Shown here: in pieces, positions 1 to 5,654 of the stretch
Numbering within the stretch: position 1 is the first letter of the stretch
How the letters are laid out: every line of letters begins with the position of its first letter
Assembly: GCA_946612185.1 (NCBI GenBank)
Contig: CAMOEP010000102.1
Location: 1 to 7,506 of the forward strand
Length of the DNA stretch: 7,506 bases
From: an uncultured Ruminococcus sp.
GTDB lineage: Bacteria > Bacillota > Clostridia > Oscillospirales > Ruminococcaceae
Direction: 5' to 3'
Notes under the pieces: model-generated
What the model saw: only the letters and a program-made list of their open reading frames with translations
The model's database searches: none
What the model was told of the DNA's origin: nothing
Program-made: the position numbers and the translations under genes

Positions 1-231
1 AAATCTGACTGCGTATCTGCGCCGCAATCTCTGTGCGGTGTTGCCTTAAATAATTCCCCAAAAATAAATGCTGTTGCCCTGATAATCAACCCAGAAACAA
101 CTTAACAGTAAAAGTAAACTCGCAGTTGATAAACTCAACCCAGCCTAATTAAACGATTATCTGTTAATGTTCACTTTTCATAAGTATGCCTGTTATTTAT
201 TGTCATATAACTAAAACATATGTATGATGCG

Positions 232-252
232 GATTTTTCTGCCGCAAAAATC
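232..252. promoter_or_regulatory. Inverted repeat abutting the GH26 -35 box
   Basis: GATTTTT (232-238) and AAAAATC (246-252) are perfect 7-bp arms around a 7-nt spacer. An alternative overlapping dyad pairs TGCGG (228-232) with CCGCA (242-246). The element ends at the base before the -35 hexamer, a usual place for an activator or repressor site. It could also be chance in AT-rich DNA, and no regulator gene lies nearby to support it. Confidence 0.35.
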
Positions 253-281
253 TTGAAATAACTTGTAGAATGTGCTATAAT
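253..281 (+). promoter_or_regulatory. Sigma-70-type promoter of the GH26 gene
   Basis: The -35 box TTGAAA is at 253-258 and a perfect -10 box TATAAT at 276-281, separated by exactly 17 bp. TG at 273-274 adds an extended -10. Transcription should begin near 287-289, giving a leader of about 46 nt before the ATG at 335. An inverted repeat ends directly at the -35 box, so the promoter may be regulated despite its good consensus match. This is sequence evidence only. Confidence 0.85.
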
Positions 282-334
282 TTCTTCAGAATACTGTTAC
301 GGTATATTACTTAAATTGCAAAGGAGTTACTTAA

Positions 335-2176
335 ATGAAAGGACATTTCTACAAGGCTATGGCACTCTCGGCTGTCATGGCTACTGCAATGGCTGCTATG
401 CCGGTTATCCCCGGTCAGACTTCCGCCGCTGACACAGTTCTGAAGTACGAGTTCGAGGACGGCATCTGCCAGGGCGGAAAAAAGTACACCGAGGGCTGGA
501 AAGGCAATACCGAAAAGGACGGCTCAGGTATCGACTACGATATGACCGAATTCTCCGGCACAGGTTTTTCATACCTCGACCAGAAAGGTACTACCGTCGG
601 CGTGACTGTTGATGTTCCGGAGGACGGTCTGTACGAAATGAATATCTGCTACTGCGAACCAAGTGACCCGAATAAAAAGGTTCAGTACCTCTACATCAAC
701 GACGTGAACCAGGGCGAAGTTACCCTCGTTCACAATACCTCTTTCGGTGAGATACCTGCCGGAGTGGTCAACCTGAAAAAAGGCAAGAACGTCATCGAAC
801 TGCGTGCTTACTGGGGCTACACCTACTTCGACTACCTTACACTGAAACCCGCTGACGACAGCATCACTAACCTCTCCCCTACACGCACACTCTCTAACCC
901 CAATGCGACCGATTCCGCTAAGCGCCTTTATAGCTACCTCTGCGACCAGTACGGCAAGCATATCATCGCCGGTCAGCAGGAGTACTGCGGTTCTCATAAC
1001 TATAATTCCTGGAATTCACCTGACGTTTTCATCAAGGACAACGAAGCTGAGTTTCAGTATATCCAGGAACAGACCGGAAAACAGCCTGCTATCCGTGGTA
1101 TCGACTTCCTCGCTTACAATACCACCTCAGACTGGCGTGATGATGCGCCCGAACGTGCTATCGAGTGGACTAATAAGTACAAGGGCATTGCTACCTGCAC
1201 ATGGCACTGGAACGTTCCAGGCGAAAACTGCGAGACTGCTTTTTATGTTCAGTCCGCAAGCGCAAGCTACACAACTTTCAGCGTATCAAAGGCAGTTACC
1301 GAAGGCACTGAGGAAAACGCAAAGATACTGGCTGATATCGAGCTTATCGCAGGTGAACTCAAGAAGTTACAGGACGCTGACGTTGCGATAATCTGGCGAC
1401 CTCTCCACGAAGCCGAGGGCGGCTGGTTCTGGTGGGGCGCTGAAGGCCCTGAGCCTTGCAAGAAGCTGTATCGCCTGCTTTACGATAAGCTGACTAACGA
1501 GTACGGCATAAATAACCTCATCTGGGAGTGGACTGGCTATACTTCCCCTGCATCTGCTGACTGGTATCCCGGCGATGACGTGGTTGATATGGTGGGCTAC
1601 GATAAGTACAATGCCGTTGACGGTCTGCCTAACCTCAGCTCAATTTCCTCCACTTTCTACAGTCTCGTTCAGGGAACTAACGGTCAGAAAATGGTTGCAA
1701 TGTCTGAAAACGATTCTATCCCCTCACTGGAAAATCTGGTAAACGACCGTGCTTACTGGCTCTATTTCTGCCCCTGGTATATGAACTACCTGACCAGCGA
1801 GCAGAATAACCCGGTTGATAATCTGGTGGAGATATACAACAGCGAGTACTGCATCACCCTGGACGAACTGCCCGACCTGAAAACTTACCCCATTACCGGA
1901 GAGGACACTCCTGCAACCACTACCGCAAAAACTACCACTACCACCGGCACTGTTACCACCACAACTTCCGCCGCTTCTTCCGGAGTAAAGGGCGACGCTG
2001 ACAATAACGGCAAGGTTTCGGTATCCGATATAGTTTGCGTACTCCAGTACGCCGCCAACAAAACAAAGTATCCCCTTTCCGACCCCGGCTTCAAAAATGC
2101 CGACGTTGACGAGGACGGTGACGTTACCACAAAGGACGCTTTCCTTATCCAGGAAATCGACTCCCAGCAGGGCTGA
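335..2176 (+). CDS. Secreted CBM35-GH26-dockerin protein, probable endo-beta-1,4-mannanase
   Basis: This 613-residue protein probably cleaves internal beta-1,4-mannosyl bonds of mannan outside the cell. A signal peptide covers about residues 1-32 (cleavage likely after SAA). A CBM35-like module (about 34-172) begins KYEFEDG and ends with aromatic strands around W160. The GH26 domain (about 181-515) begins near GKHIIAGQQ. E359 in WRPLHEAEGGWFWWG is the expected acid/base and E458 in AMSEND the expected nucleophile, 99 residues apart, which fits GH26. A short Thr-rich linker (about 524-549) leads to a dockerin (553-610). Its two calcium loops have D554, D556, N558, D565 and D590, D592, D594, D601. 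CBM35-GH26-dockerin is the known order in Clostridium thermocellum Man26A. The start has AAGGAG at 321-326, 8 nt upstream. Other GH26 activities, such as beta-1,3-xylanase, cannot be excluded. Its neighbour downstream is convergent. Confidence 0.93.
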   Translation: MKGHFYKAMALSAVMATAMAAMPVIPGQTSAADTVLKYEFEDGICQGGKKYTEGWKGNTEKDGSGIDYDMTEFSGTGFSYLDQKGTTVGVTVDVPEDGLYEMNICYCEPSDPNKKVQYLYINDVNQGEVTLVHNTSFGEIPAGVVNLKKGKNVIELRAYWGYTYFDYLTLKPADDSITNLSPTRTLSNPNATDSAKRLYSYLCDQYGKHIIAGQQEYCGSHNYNSWNSPDVFIKDNEAEFQYIQEQTGKQPAIRGIDFLAYNTTSDWRDDAPERAIEWTNKYKGIATCTWHWNVPGENCETAFYVQSASASYTTFSVSKAVTEGTEENAKILADIELIAGELKKLQDADVAIIWRPLHEAEGGWFWWGAEGPEPCKKLYRLLYDKLTNEYGINNLIWEWTGYTSPASADWYPGDDVVDMVGYDKYNAVDGLPNLSSISSTFYSLVQGTNGQKMVAMSENDSIPSLENLVNDRAYWLYFCPWYMNYLTSEQNNPVDNLVEIYNSEYCITLDELPDLKTYPITGEDTPATTTAKTTTTTGTVTTTTSAASSGVKGDADNNGKVSVSDIVCVLQYAANKTKYPLSDPGFKNADVDEDGDVTTKDAFLIQEIDSQQG

Positions 2177-2178
2177 TC

Positions 2179-2191
2179 CCGAAACTTTCGG
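2179..2191 (+). terminator. Small hairpin directly after the GH26 stop codon
   Basis: CCGAA (2179-2183) and TTCGG (2187-2191) flank a 3-nt loop and are followed by CTTTT. This could act as a weak first terminator or as a 3'-end stabilising hairpin. The much stronger element at 2206-2276 probably does most of the termination. Confidence 0.35.
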
Positions 2192-2205
2192 CTTTTGAAA
2201 AATTA

Positions 2206-2276
2206 TCCCCCTGACATGGCATTTCAAGCAGTCACAACGAACTGCTTTTATTGCACCATATCAGGGGGAATTTTTT
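2206..2276. terminator. Large stem-loop terminator, probably bidirectional
   Basis: The outer stem pairs TCCCCCTGA (2206-2214) with TCAGGGGGA (2261-2269). After one mismatch it continues as ATGG (2216-2219) with CCAT (2256-2259). An inner perfect 7-bp stem, AAGCAGT (2226-2232) with ACTGCTT (2241-2247), has an 8-nt loop. Six T follow on the + strand (2271-2276). On the other strand the stem is followed by a T-rich stretch, the complement of AAAAATTA at 2199-2206. It lies between the GH26 gene (+) and the end of the membrane-protein pair (-), so it can serve both convergent units. Confidence 0.85.
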
Positions 2277-2299
2277 GAACCGAAACTCGCCCTAAGAAA

Positions 2300-2611
2300 T
2301 CACTTCTTAATGGAACTGCGAATAACTCCCTTTGGGTCTTTTGCAAGAACCATTACGAGCCAGATTATAAGTCCCAGTGCGGCAACTGACAGACCGAGGA
2401 AGCTGTCGTTGAGCATATCCGATGCGGCAGGTGAAAAGTACTCCTCAGCGCCAAGTTCGATGTACTCCACAACTGCGTCAACCAGCCACATAAGTGAAGC
2501 GCCCCAGTACATCAGGCACAGCTTGCCGATGCTAAGTTCTCTTGCATTCTTGTTGGTATACCACACAACAGTGGTGATAATTGCGGCAAAAACAGTAATG
2601 AGCAGGGTCAT
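2300..2611 (-). CDS. Small membrane protein B of a paralogous pair, function unknown
   Basis: I do not recognise this 103-residue protein. Hydrophobic segments lie at about 3-18, 31-49 and 73-90, so three membrane helices are likely, and the C-terminus is basic (KDPKGVIRSSIKK). The central helix has WGAS (36-39) followed by D45, E49 and Y50. The loop after it has PAASDMLND (61-69). These match, nearly without gaps, WGGS, E58/H62 and PASTAEMLHE of the protein encoded just upstream. I chose the ATG at 2611-2609 because it overlaps the upstream TGA as ATGA and has GGAGG at a suitable distance. A start 19 codons further upstream would lie inside the preceding gene and lacks such a site. Transcription probably ends at the shared terminator beyond its stop. 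A role as a two-subunit membrane complex is inference. Confidence 0.8.
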   Translation of the reverse strand: MTLLITVFAAIITTVVWYTNKNARELSIGKLCLMYWGASLMWLVDAVVEYIELGAEEYFSPAASDMLNDSFLGLSVAALGLIIWLVMVLAKDPKGVIRSSIKK

Positions 2612-2973
2612 TTCTTTGCCACCTCCGATGCTGTTATCTTCGATGAGACTATTGATATTCCAGCCCATGCCGCAGTAACCACCACAGCCATAGCCGTGCC
2701 GGAAGTAGCCATTTCATGCAGCATCTCAGCAGTTGAAGCCGGGTCAGAAGCGGCTGTCAGGAATGGGAAAAAGGGTACTACCTCGCCGTGCCAGACGTGT
2801 TCAAAAGCCAGCAGAGCAGAACCGCCCCACAGCATATTATTGAGCAGACCCAGTTTCTCGGAGAACTTGGGAGCGTCCTGACTGACACCCTTTTTCTCCT
2901 CATTTTTCTTGATGATCTTTGCTGCAACGGTAGTCACTACCGCCTCGGCAGCAGGTACAATAAAGCAAGCCAT
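2608..2973 (-). CDS. Small membrane protein A of a paralogous pair, function unknown
   Basis: This 121-residue protein is not assignable to a family I can name. It begins with a hydrophobic stretch (about 2-20, ending AVVTTVAAKI), followed by a charged cytoplasmic-like loop (22-40, rich in Lys and Glu). A central hydrophobic segment (43-60) holds WGGS (49-52) and then FEHVWHGE (57-64), so Glu and His sit at a membrane edge. A Pro/Phe-rich turn and an amphipathic stretch (78-90) precede a last helix (about 93-110). There is no cleavable signal. It is the first gene of a two-gene unit with its own promoter; AGGAGGT (2985-2979) lies 5 nt before the ATG. Its TGA overlaps the next start. The E/H cluster could bind an ion or metal, but that is a guess. 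Confidence 0.82.
   Translation of the reverse strand: MACFIVPAAEAVVTTVAAKIIKKNEEKKGVSQDAPKFSEKLGLLNNMLWGGSALLAFEHVWHGEVVPFFPFLTAASDPASTAEMLHEMATSGTAMAVVVTAAWAGISIVSSKITASEVAKK
2621..2627 (-). promoter_or_regulatory. RBS that fixes the start of membrane protein B
   Basis: The complement reads GGAGGTG about 9 nt before the ATG at 2611-2609. It lies inside the 3' end of the preceding gene, whose TGA overlaps that ATG. This supports translational coupling and argues against the longer in-frame start at 2668. Confidence 0.75.
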
Positions 2974-3021
2974 AAATTACCTCCTGATAACGGGCAAGGC
3001 AGCCCAAAATTTGATACTATC

Positions 3022-3050
3022 ATTATACTACAATTTTAGTCGGAAATCAA
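3022..3050 (-). promoter_or_regulatory. Promoter of the small membrane-protein pair
   Basis: Read on the minus strand, TTGATT (3050-3045) and a perfect TATAAT (3027-3022) are separated by 17 bp. Transcription would start near 3015, about 40 nt before the ATG of protein A. The pair therefore has its own promoter and need not depend on readthrough from the GH30 gene, whose terminator lies just upstream. Confidence 0.8.
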
Positions 3051-3062
3051 TAGTTTTCTTCA

Positions 3063-3095
3063 CCTATTATCCTAATCAGAATAATAGGGCTTTTT
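3063..3095 (+). terminator. AT-rich stem-loop with a T-run on the + strand
   Basis: CCTATTAT (3063-3070) and ATAATAGG (3081-3088) are perfect 8-bp arms around a 10-nt loop, followed by GC and five T (3091-3095). The orientation fits a terminator for + strand transcripts, but no + strand gene ends here. It also lies 12 bp upstream of the -35 box of the membrane-protein pair, so it could instead be a protein-binding site. Either role is uncertain. Confidence 0.4.
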
Positions 3096-3101
3096 GTGTA
3101 A

Positions 3102-3149
3102 ATGAACAAAATAAACAGCCCTGAAGATCAAGCTATCCTCAGGGCTGTT
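3102..3149 (-). terminator. Rho-independent terminator of the GH30 gene
   Basis: AACAGCCCTGA (3114-3124) and TCAGGGCTGTT (3139-3149) form a perfect 11-bp stem with a 14-nt loop. On the minus strand it is followed by the T-rich TATTTTGTTC. It starts about 20 nt after the GH30 stop codon and separates that transcript from the membrane-protein pair. Confidence 0.88.
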
Positions 3150-3170
3150 CCTTAAATTTTATGGAGAGAC

Positions 3171-5417
3171 TTATTCATGTATAGGAAGTGAATCCTGGCT
3201 GATCTGCTTAGCATCAACACGCTGGATGATGAAAGCGTCCTTAGCGTCAACAACGTTGTCGCCGTTTACATCAGCATTGCGCAGAGCGTCTGCGTCCAGG
3301 GGGTACTTCTGAGCATTTGATGCATACTGGAGAACCATAACAACGTCTGCCAGTGAAACGCTGCCATTGAGGTCAACGTCACCGTATACTATACGAACAG
3401 GCTCAGTTGTTGTAGTAGTTGTAGTGGTAGGCTCAGTAGTTGTGGTTGTTGTTGTAGTAGTTGTAGGCTCAGTTGTAGTGGTTGTTGTGGTAGTAGTTGT
3501 AGGCTCAGTTGTAGTGGTAGTTGTGGTTGTTGTAGTGGTTGTAGTTGTAGTAGTTGTTGTAGTGGTGGTAGTTGTTGTTGTTGTTGTGGTAGTTGTAGTA
3601 GTCTCAGGGATCTCCTCAGGGCCGTCGATCTTTGTGCCTGCTACAGCGCCGATAGCCTCGTCGATGTAGAAGTTGTCAGTTCTATCTGTCTCAACGTAGA
3701 TAGTGAAGTTGCTGCCGCCCTCAGGGAGCTTGAAGTTATCGTTAGCAAGCTGTACATAGTGACCGGTAGTGACCTTAGCGTCTGCGATGTGGGAGAATGT
3801 TGTCTCGCCGGAAGAATTAGTGTACTGAAGTGTCAGTGAAGCGTTCTGAGTATTTACATCAGAATCGAGTACGCATACATTTACGGAGAAGCTGTAGGAA
3901 TTGCCAGCCTTGAATACCTTGGAATTGAGAGCCTTCTCAAGACCGTTCCAAGCCTTTTCACGCTTCTGACCGAGGAGAGCCTCAGTACCAGCATAGGGAT
4001 TTCTTCCGCTAAGACCAGCTTCGGTATTGCCGTGAGCGCTCCAGTCGCAGGTATCAGCCTCGAAAGTATCGTGGAAGTAGTAACCATTAGCATCAGGCTC
4101 GATAACGAATGCGCCGCCAGCCAGGTCAACAACGAATGTGGAAACGCTCTGTCCGGGAAGCTGAGCCCAGAAGCTGCCGTTTGAGCTTTCAAGGTTCTTT
4201 GTAACAGCCCAGTTCTCGCTGCCGGAGGTTCTGTAGCGGTCGATATTTGCGATATTCTTGCCGATAGAGAACTGCTGGCTGATGGAGTTTGTGCTTGTAT
4301 TAACAGCAACGATAGTAACGTTGCCTGCGTCCTCGTTCTTGTAAGCGGAGATAAGCAGACCAGACTCAGGGCTTTCAGTAGCAGCAACTCTTACAGAGCC
4401 GGGGCGAACGAACTTGGAGTACTGACCGAAGACATAACCACGCTTACTGATAGTACCATTCTCGTTCATGGGGCTGTATGAACGGCGGATATACCACCAT
4501 ACATAAGCGCTCATATTACCAACTACCAGACCGTTGTGCATATTCTCAGCGACCTTGATAGATTCAGGCCAGCGCTCGTTTGAGTTAGCCTCACTGTTTG
4601 GAACGTAAACCTCAGTCATCCAGATAGGCTTACCGCACTTTTCAAGGTCGGGGAAGTCCATCCAGTCTCTTGTAGTACCATAGAAATGAGTACCGAACAT
4701 ATCACAGTTAGCGAAAGCCTTAGAGTTGTTCAGGATCTTTCTGTAGTACTTCTTACCGCCGTCCTTGACCCATGAAGCGTTCTCAGGGGCATACTGGAAA
4801 GACTCAGGGGACATAAGTCTTGTACTTGTGATCTTATCGCCGTACTCAGCAATAAACTTTGTAGTCTCGTCAGTAGACCATACAGTCCACTCAGAAGCGT
4901 AGTCAGGCTCATTCTGAACGGAGATAGCGTACAGATTAACGCCCTGGCTCTTCATATAGTTACCGAAGTCGTTAAGGTGCTGAGCATAAGCGCCGTAGTT
5001 TCTCTCAGGGAGGTGGAGTTTACCGCCTCTGCCGCTTCCTGATTCAGCCAGATTCGAGGGTGGTTCCCAGGGGGAAGCAAAGACCTTTACGCCGTGCTGA
5101 TAAGCGTACTTAGCAGTAGCAACAGCCCTATTCCACTGGTTCTTATCGGGGTTTACGAAGATACGCAGTACAGACAGACCAAGCTGATTAGCACCTGTAC
5201 CGAAAGCAGTCTGACGCTGAGAGTCTGTCAGATCGCTGCCTGTCCATTCGGGGTGGTTGATACCGCCGAAACCATCAATTGTCTGATATGTTTTGTCAAG
5301 GTTGATATCGCATATGCTTGCGGCGCTTGCGTCCATCTGAGGAACGACAGGAATACTGCCTATCATCATGATTCCACCGAGAGCAGTAGCGATAATTGAT
5401 TTAAAGTTGATTCTCAT
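3171..5417 (-). CDS. Secreted GH30 (subfamily 8-like)-CBM22-dockerin protein, probable glucuronoxylanase
   Basis: This 748-residue secreted protein should cut beta-1,4-xylan at sites set by a glucuronic acid branch. A signal peptide covers about residues 1-33. The GH30 domain with its side beta-sheet (about 37-436) starts with QTIDGFGGINHPEW. E170 in VQNEPD is the expected acid/base and E269 in IWMTEVY the expected nucleophile. WWYIRRSYSPM (307-317) carries the Arg that reads the glucuronate in family members such as Bacillus subtilis XynC. A CBM22 xylan-binding module follows (about 446-594). A linker of 60 Thr and three Glu-Pro spacers (606-671) leads to a dockerin (679-738) with loops D680, D682, N684, D691 and D716, N718, D720, D727. 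The ATG at 5417-5415 is preferred because GGGAG lies 9 nt before it; an in-frame TTG at 5432 overlaps that RBS. Confidence 0.92.
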   Translation of the reverse strand: MRINFKSIIATALGGIMMIGSIPVVPQMDASAASICDINLDKTYQTIDGFGGINHPEWTGSDLTDSQRQTAFGTGANQLGLSVLRIFVNPDKNQWNRAVATAKYAYQHGVKVFASPWEPPSNLAESGSGRGGKLHLPERNYGAYAQHLNDFGNYMKSQGVNLYAISVQNEPDYASEWTVWSTDETTKFIAEYGDKITSTRLMSPESFQYAPENASWVKDGGKKYYRKILNNSKAFANCDMFGTHFYGTTRDWMDFPDLEKCGKPIWMTEVYVPNSEANSNERWPESIKVAENMHNGLVVGNMSAYVWWYIRRSYSPMNENGTISKRGYVFGQYSKFVRPGSVRVAATESPESGLLISAYKNEDAGNVTIVAVNTSTNSISQQFSIGKNIANIDRYRTSGSENWAVTKNLESSNGSFWAQLPGQSVSTFVVDLAGGAFVIEPDANGYYFHDTFEADTCDWSAHGNTEAGLSGRNPYAGTEALLGQKREKAWNGLEKALNSKVFKAGNSYSFSVNVCVLDSDVNTQNASLTLQYTNSSGETTFSHIADAKVTTGHYVQLANDNFKLPEGGSNFTIYVETDRTDNFYIDEAIGAVAGTKIDGPEEIPETTTTTTTTTTTTTTTTTTTTTTTTTTTTTTTTEPTTTTTTTTTTEPTTTTTTTTTTEPTTTTTTTTEPVRIVYGDVDLNGSVSLADVVMVLQYASNAQKYPLDADALRNADVNGDNVVDAKDAFIIQRVDAKQISQDSLPIHE
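3405..3602 (-). repeat. Poly-threonine linker-coding tract
   Basis: These 66 codons encode, in gene order, 32 Thr, then EP, 10 Thr, EP, 10 Thr, EP and 8 Thr; the next codons are again EP. By hand count the 60 Thr codons are ACA 26, ACT 24 and ACC 10, with no ACG. The codons are mixed, so this is not a pure trinucleotide run. The tract joins CBM22 to the dockerin and is probably an extended, flexible, perhaps O-glycosylated linker. The complementary strand reads as a run of Val codons and is not a gene. Confidence 0.95.
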
Positions 5418-5425
5418 TATTATCA

Positions 5426-5430
5426 CTCCC
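5426..5430 (-). promoter_or_regulatory. RBS that fixes the GH30 start
   Basis: The complement reads GGGAG 8-9 nt before the ATG at 5417-5415, a normal distance. The alternative TTG at 5432-5430 overlaps the RBS itself, has no good site of its own, and would only add five residues before the basic start of the signal peptide. Confidence 0.75.
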
Positions 5431-5438
5431 AAATTTCC

Positions 5439-5453
5439 CTGAACATTGTTCAG
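5439..5453. promoter_or_regulatory. Perfect 15-bp palindrome in the GH30 leader, candidate operator
   Basis: CTGAACA (5439-5445) and TGTTCAG (5447-5453) are perfect 7-bp arms around one central base. With a start predicted near 5461 on the minus strand, the site covers about +8 to +22, a classic place for a repressor. Size and symmetry fit a dimeric HTH regulator, but the family cannot be named from the site alone. A small RNA hairpin is the alternative. Confidence 0.6.
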
Positions 5454-5467
5454 TGTTTTCTATGGTA

Positions 5468-5496
5468 ATTGTAACATAATTATGAACGAACCGCAA
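5468..5496 (-). promoter_or_regulatory. Promoter of the GH30 gene
   Basis: On the minus strand, TTGCGG (5496-5491) and TACAAT (5473-5468) are separated by 17 bp. TG one base upstream of the -10 box gives an extended -10. Transcription should start near 5461, giving a leader of about 44 nt that contains the 15-bp palindrome and the RBS. Confidence 0.75.
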
Positions 5497-5561
5497 CCTC
5501 TAAAATGAAGATTCGGTGGACAAAATGAATATATTTGTAAAAATTAAGTGCGATATAACTA

Positions 5562-5597
5562 TTTGTATAATAATTTTCTTGTGGATTATTATACAAA
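5562..5597. repeat. Perfect 13-bp inverted repeat between CE2 and GH30 genes
   Basis: TTTGTATAATAAT (5562-5574) and ATTATTATACAAA (5585-5597) are perfect arms around a 10-nt spacer. The right arm overlaps the T-run of the CE2 terminator. The core TATTTGTA of the left arm also occurs at 5532-5539, 28 bp away in direct orientation. The repeat lies 66 bp or more upstream of the GH30 -35 box. It may be a regulator site, a second RNA hairpin that reinforces termination, or a small repeat element. Confidence 0.7.
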
Positions 5598-5636
5598 AAT
5601 GCCCCGAAGCACTTCTATTAAAATGCTCAGGGGCAT
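5594..5636 (-). terminator. Rho-independent terminator of the pheT-CE2 transcript
   Basis: ATGCCCC (5599-5605) pairs with GGGGCAT (5630-5636), and a second stretch AGCA (5608-5611) pairs with TGCT (5624-5627). On the minus strand the stem is followed by a T-run (complement of the A-run at 5595-5599). It starts about 20 nt after the esterase stop codon. Confidence 0.88.
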
Positions 5637-5654
5637 GATATTATTCTCGTTAAA

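Larger units (their letters stand above)
1..334. other. Non-coding leader upstream of the GH26 gene
   Basis: I find no convincing gene here. One forward frame is open from the left edge to a TAA at 47-49 (15 codons) and could be the tail of an upstream gene, but the peptide has no recognisable feature. The first ~45 bases contain a CCGCA (22-26) / TGCGG (34-38) dyad and resemble, from memory only, short intergenic repeats in Ruminococcus genomes. Positions 60-230 are AT-rich. Two copies of GATAA...TCAACCCAG lie at 81-94 and 128-143, the second with a 2-bp insertion. GTTGA (125-129) and TCAAC (135-139) form a small dyad. An inverted repeat at 232-252 and a strong promoter at 253-281 are listed separately. 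Confidence 0.6.

Noticed and set aside
1..49. C-terminal tail of an upstream + strand gene
   Set aside because: Only 15 codons are visible, with no recognisable motif and no terminator after the stop; it cannot be told apart from chance.
569..997. Minus-strand open frame within the GH26 gene
   Set aside because: Antisense to a clearly functional CBM35-GH26 protein; no RBS and no recognisable domain. The same holds for 903-1391 (+), 1267-1461 (-) and 1724-2227 (-).
2612..2668. Longer N-terminus (19 extra residues) for membrane protein B
   Set aside because: It would lie wholly inside the upstream gene and has polar residues before the first helix, while the internal ATG has a GGAGG site and the ATGA overlap.
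2310..2678. + strand open frame over the membrane-protein genes
   Set aside because: Antisense to the pair, which has a promoter, strong RBS sites and start/stop overlap on the other strand. No RBS is seen for this frame.
3405..3602. CRISPR array or satellite repeat
   Set aside because: The repeat is codon-scale and encodes a Thr linker in frame; there are no 25-40-bp repeats with unique spacers.
3367..3669. + strand open frame encoding a long poly-Val protein
   Set aside because: It is the exact antisense of the poly-Thr linker; Thr codons ACA, ACT and ACC read as TGT, AGT and GGT on the other strand and give Val in a shifted frame. No RBS or family features.
5418..5432. TTG start adding five residues to the GH30 protein
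   Set aside because: The TTG overlaps the Shine-Dalgarno sequence that serves the ATG at 5417.
5562..5597. TATAAT boxes within the 13-bp inverted repeat as promoters
   Set aside because: No -35-like hexamer lies 16-18 bp upstream of either copy on its strand, and no gene start follows on the + strand.
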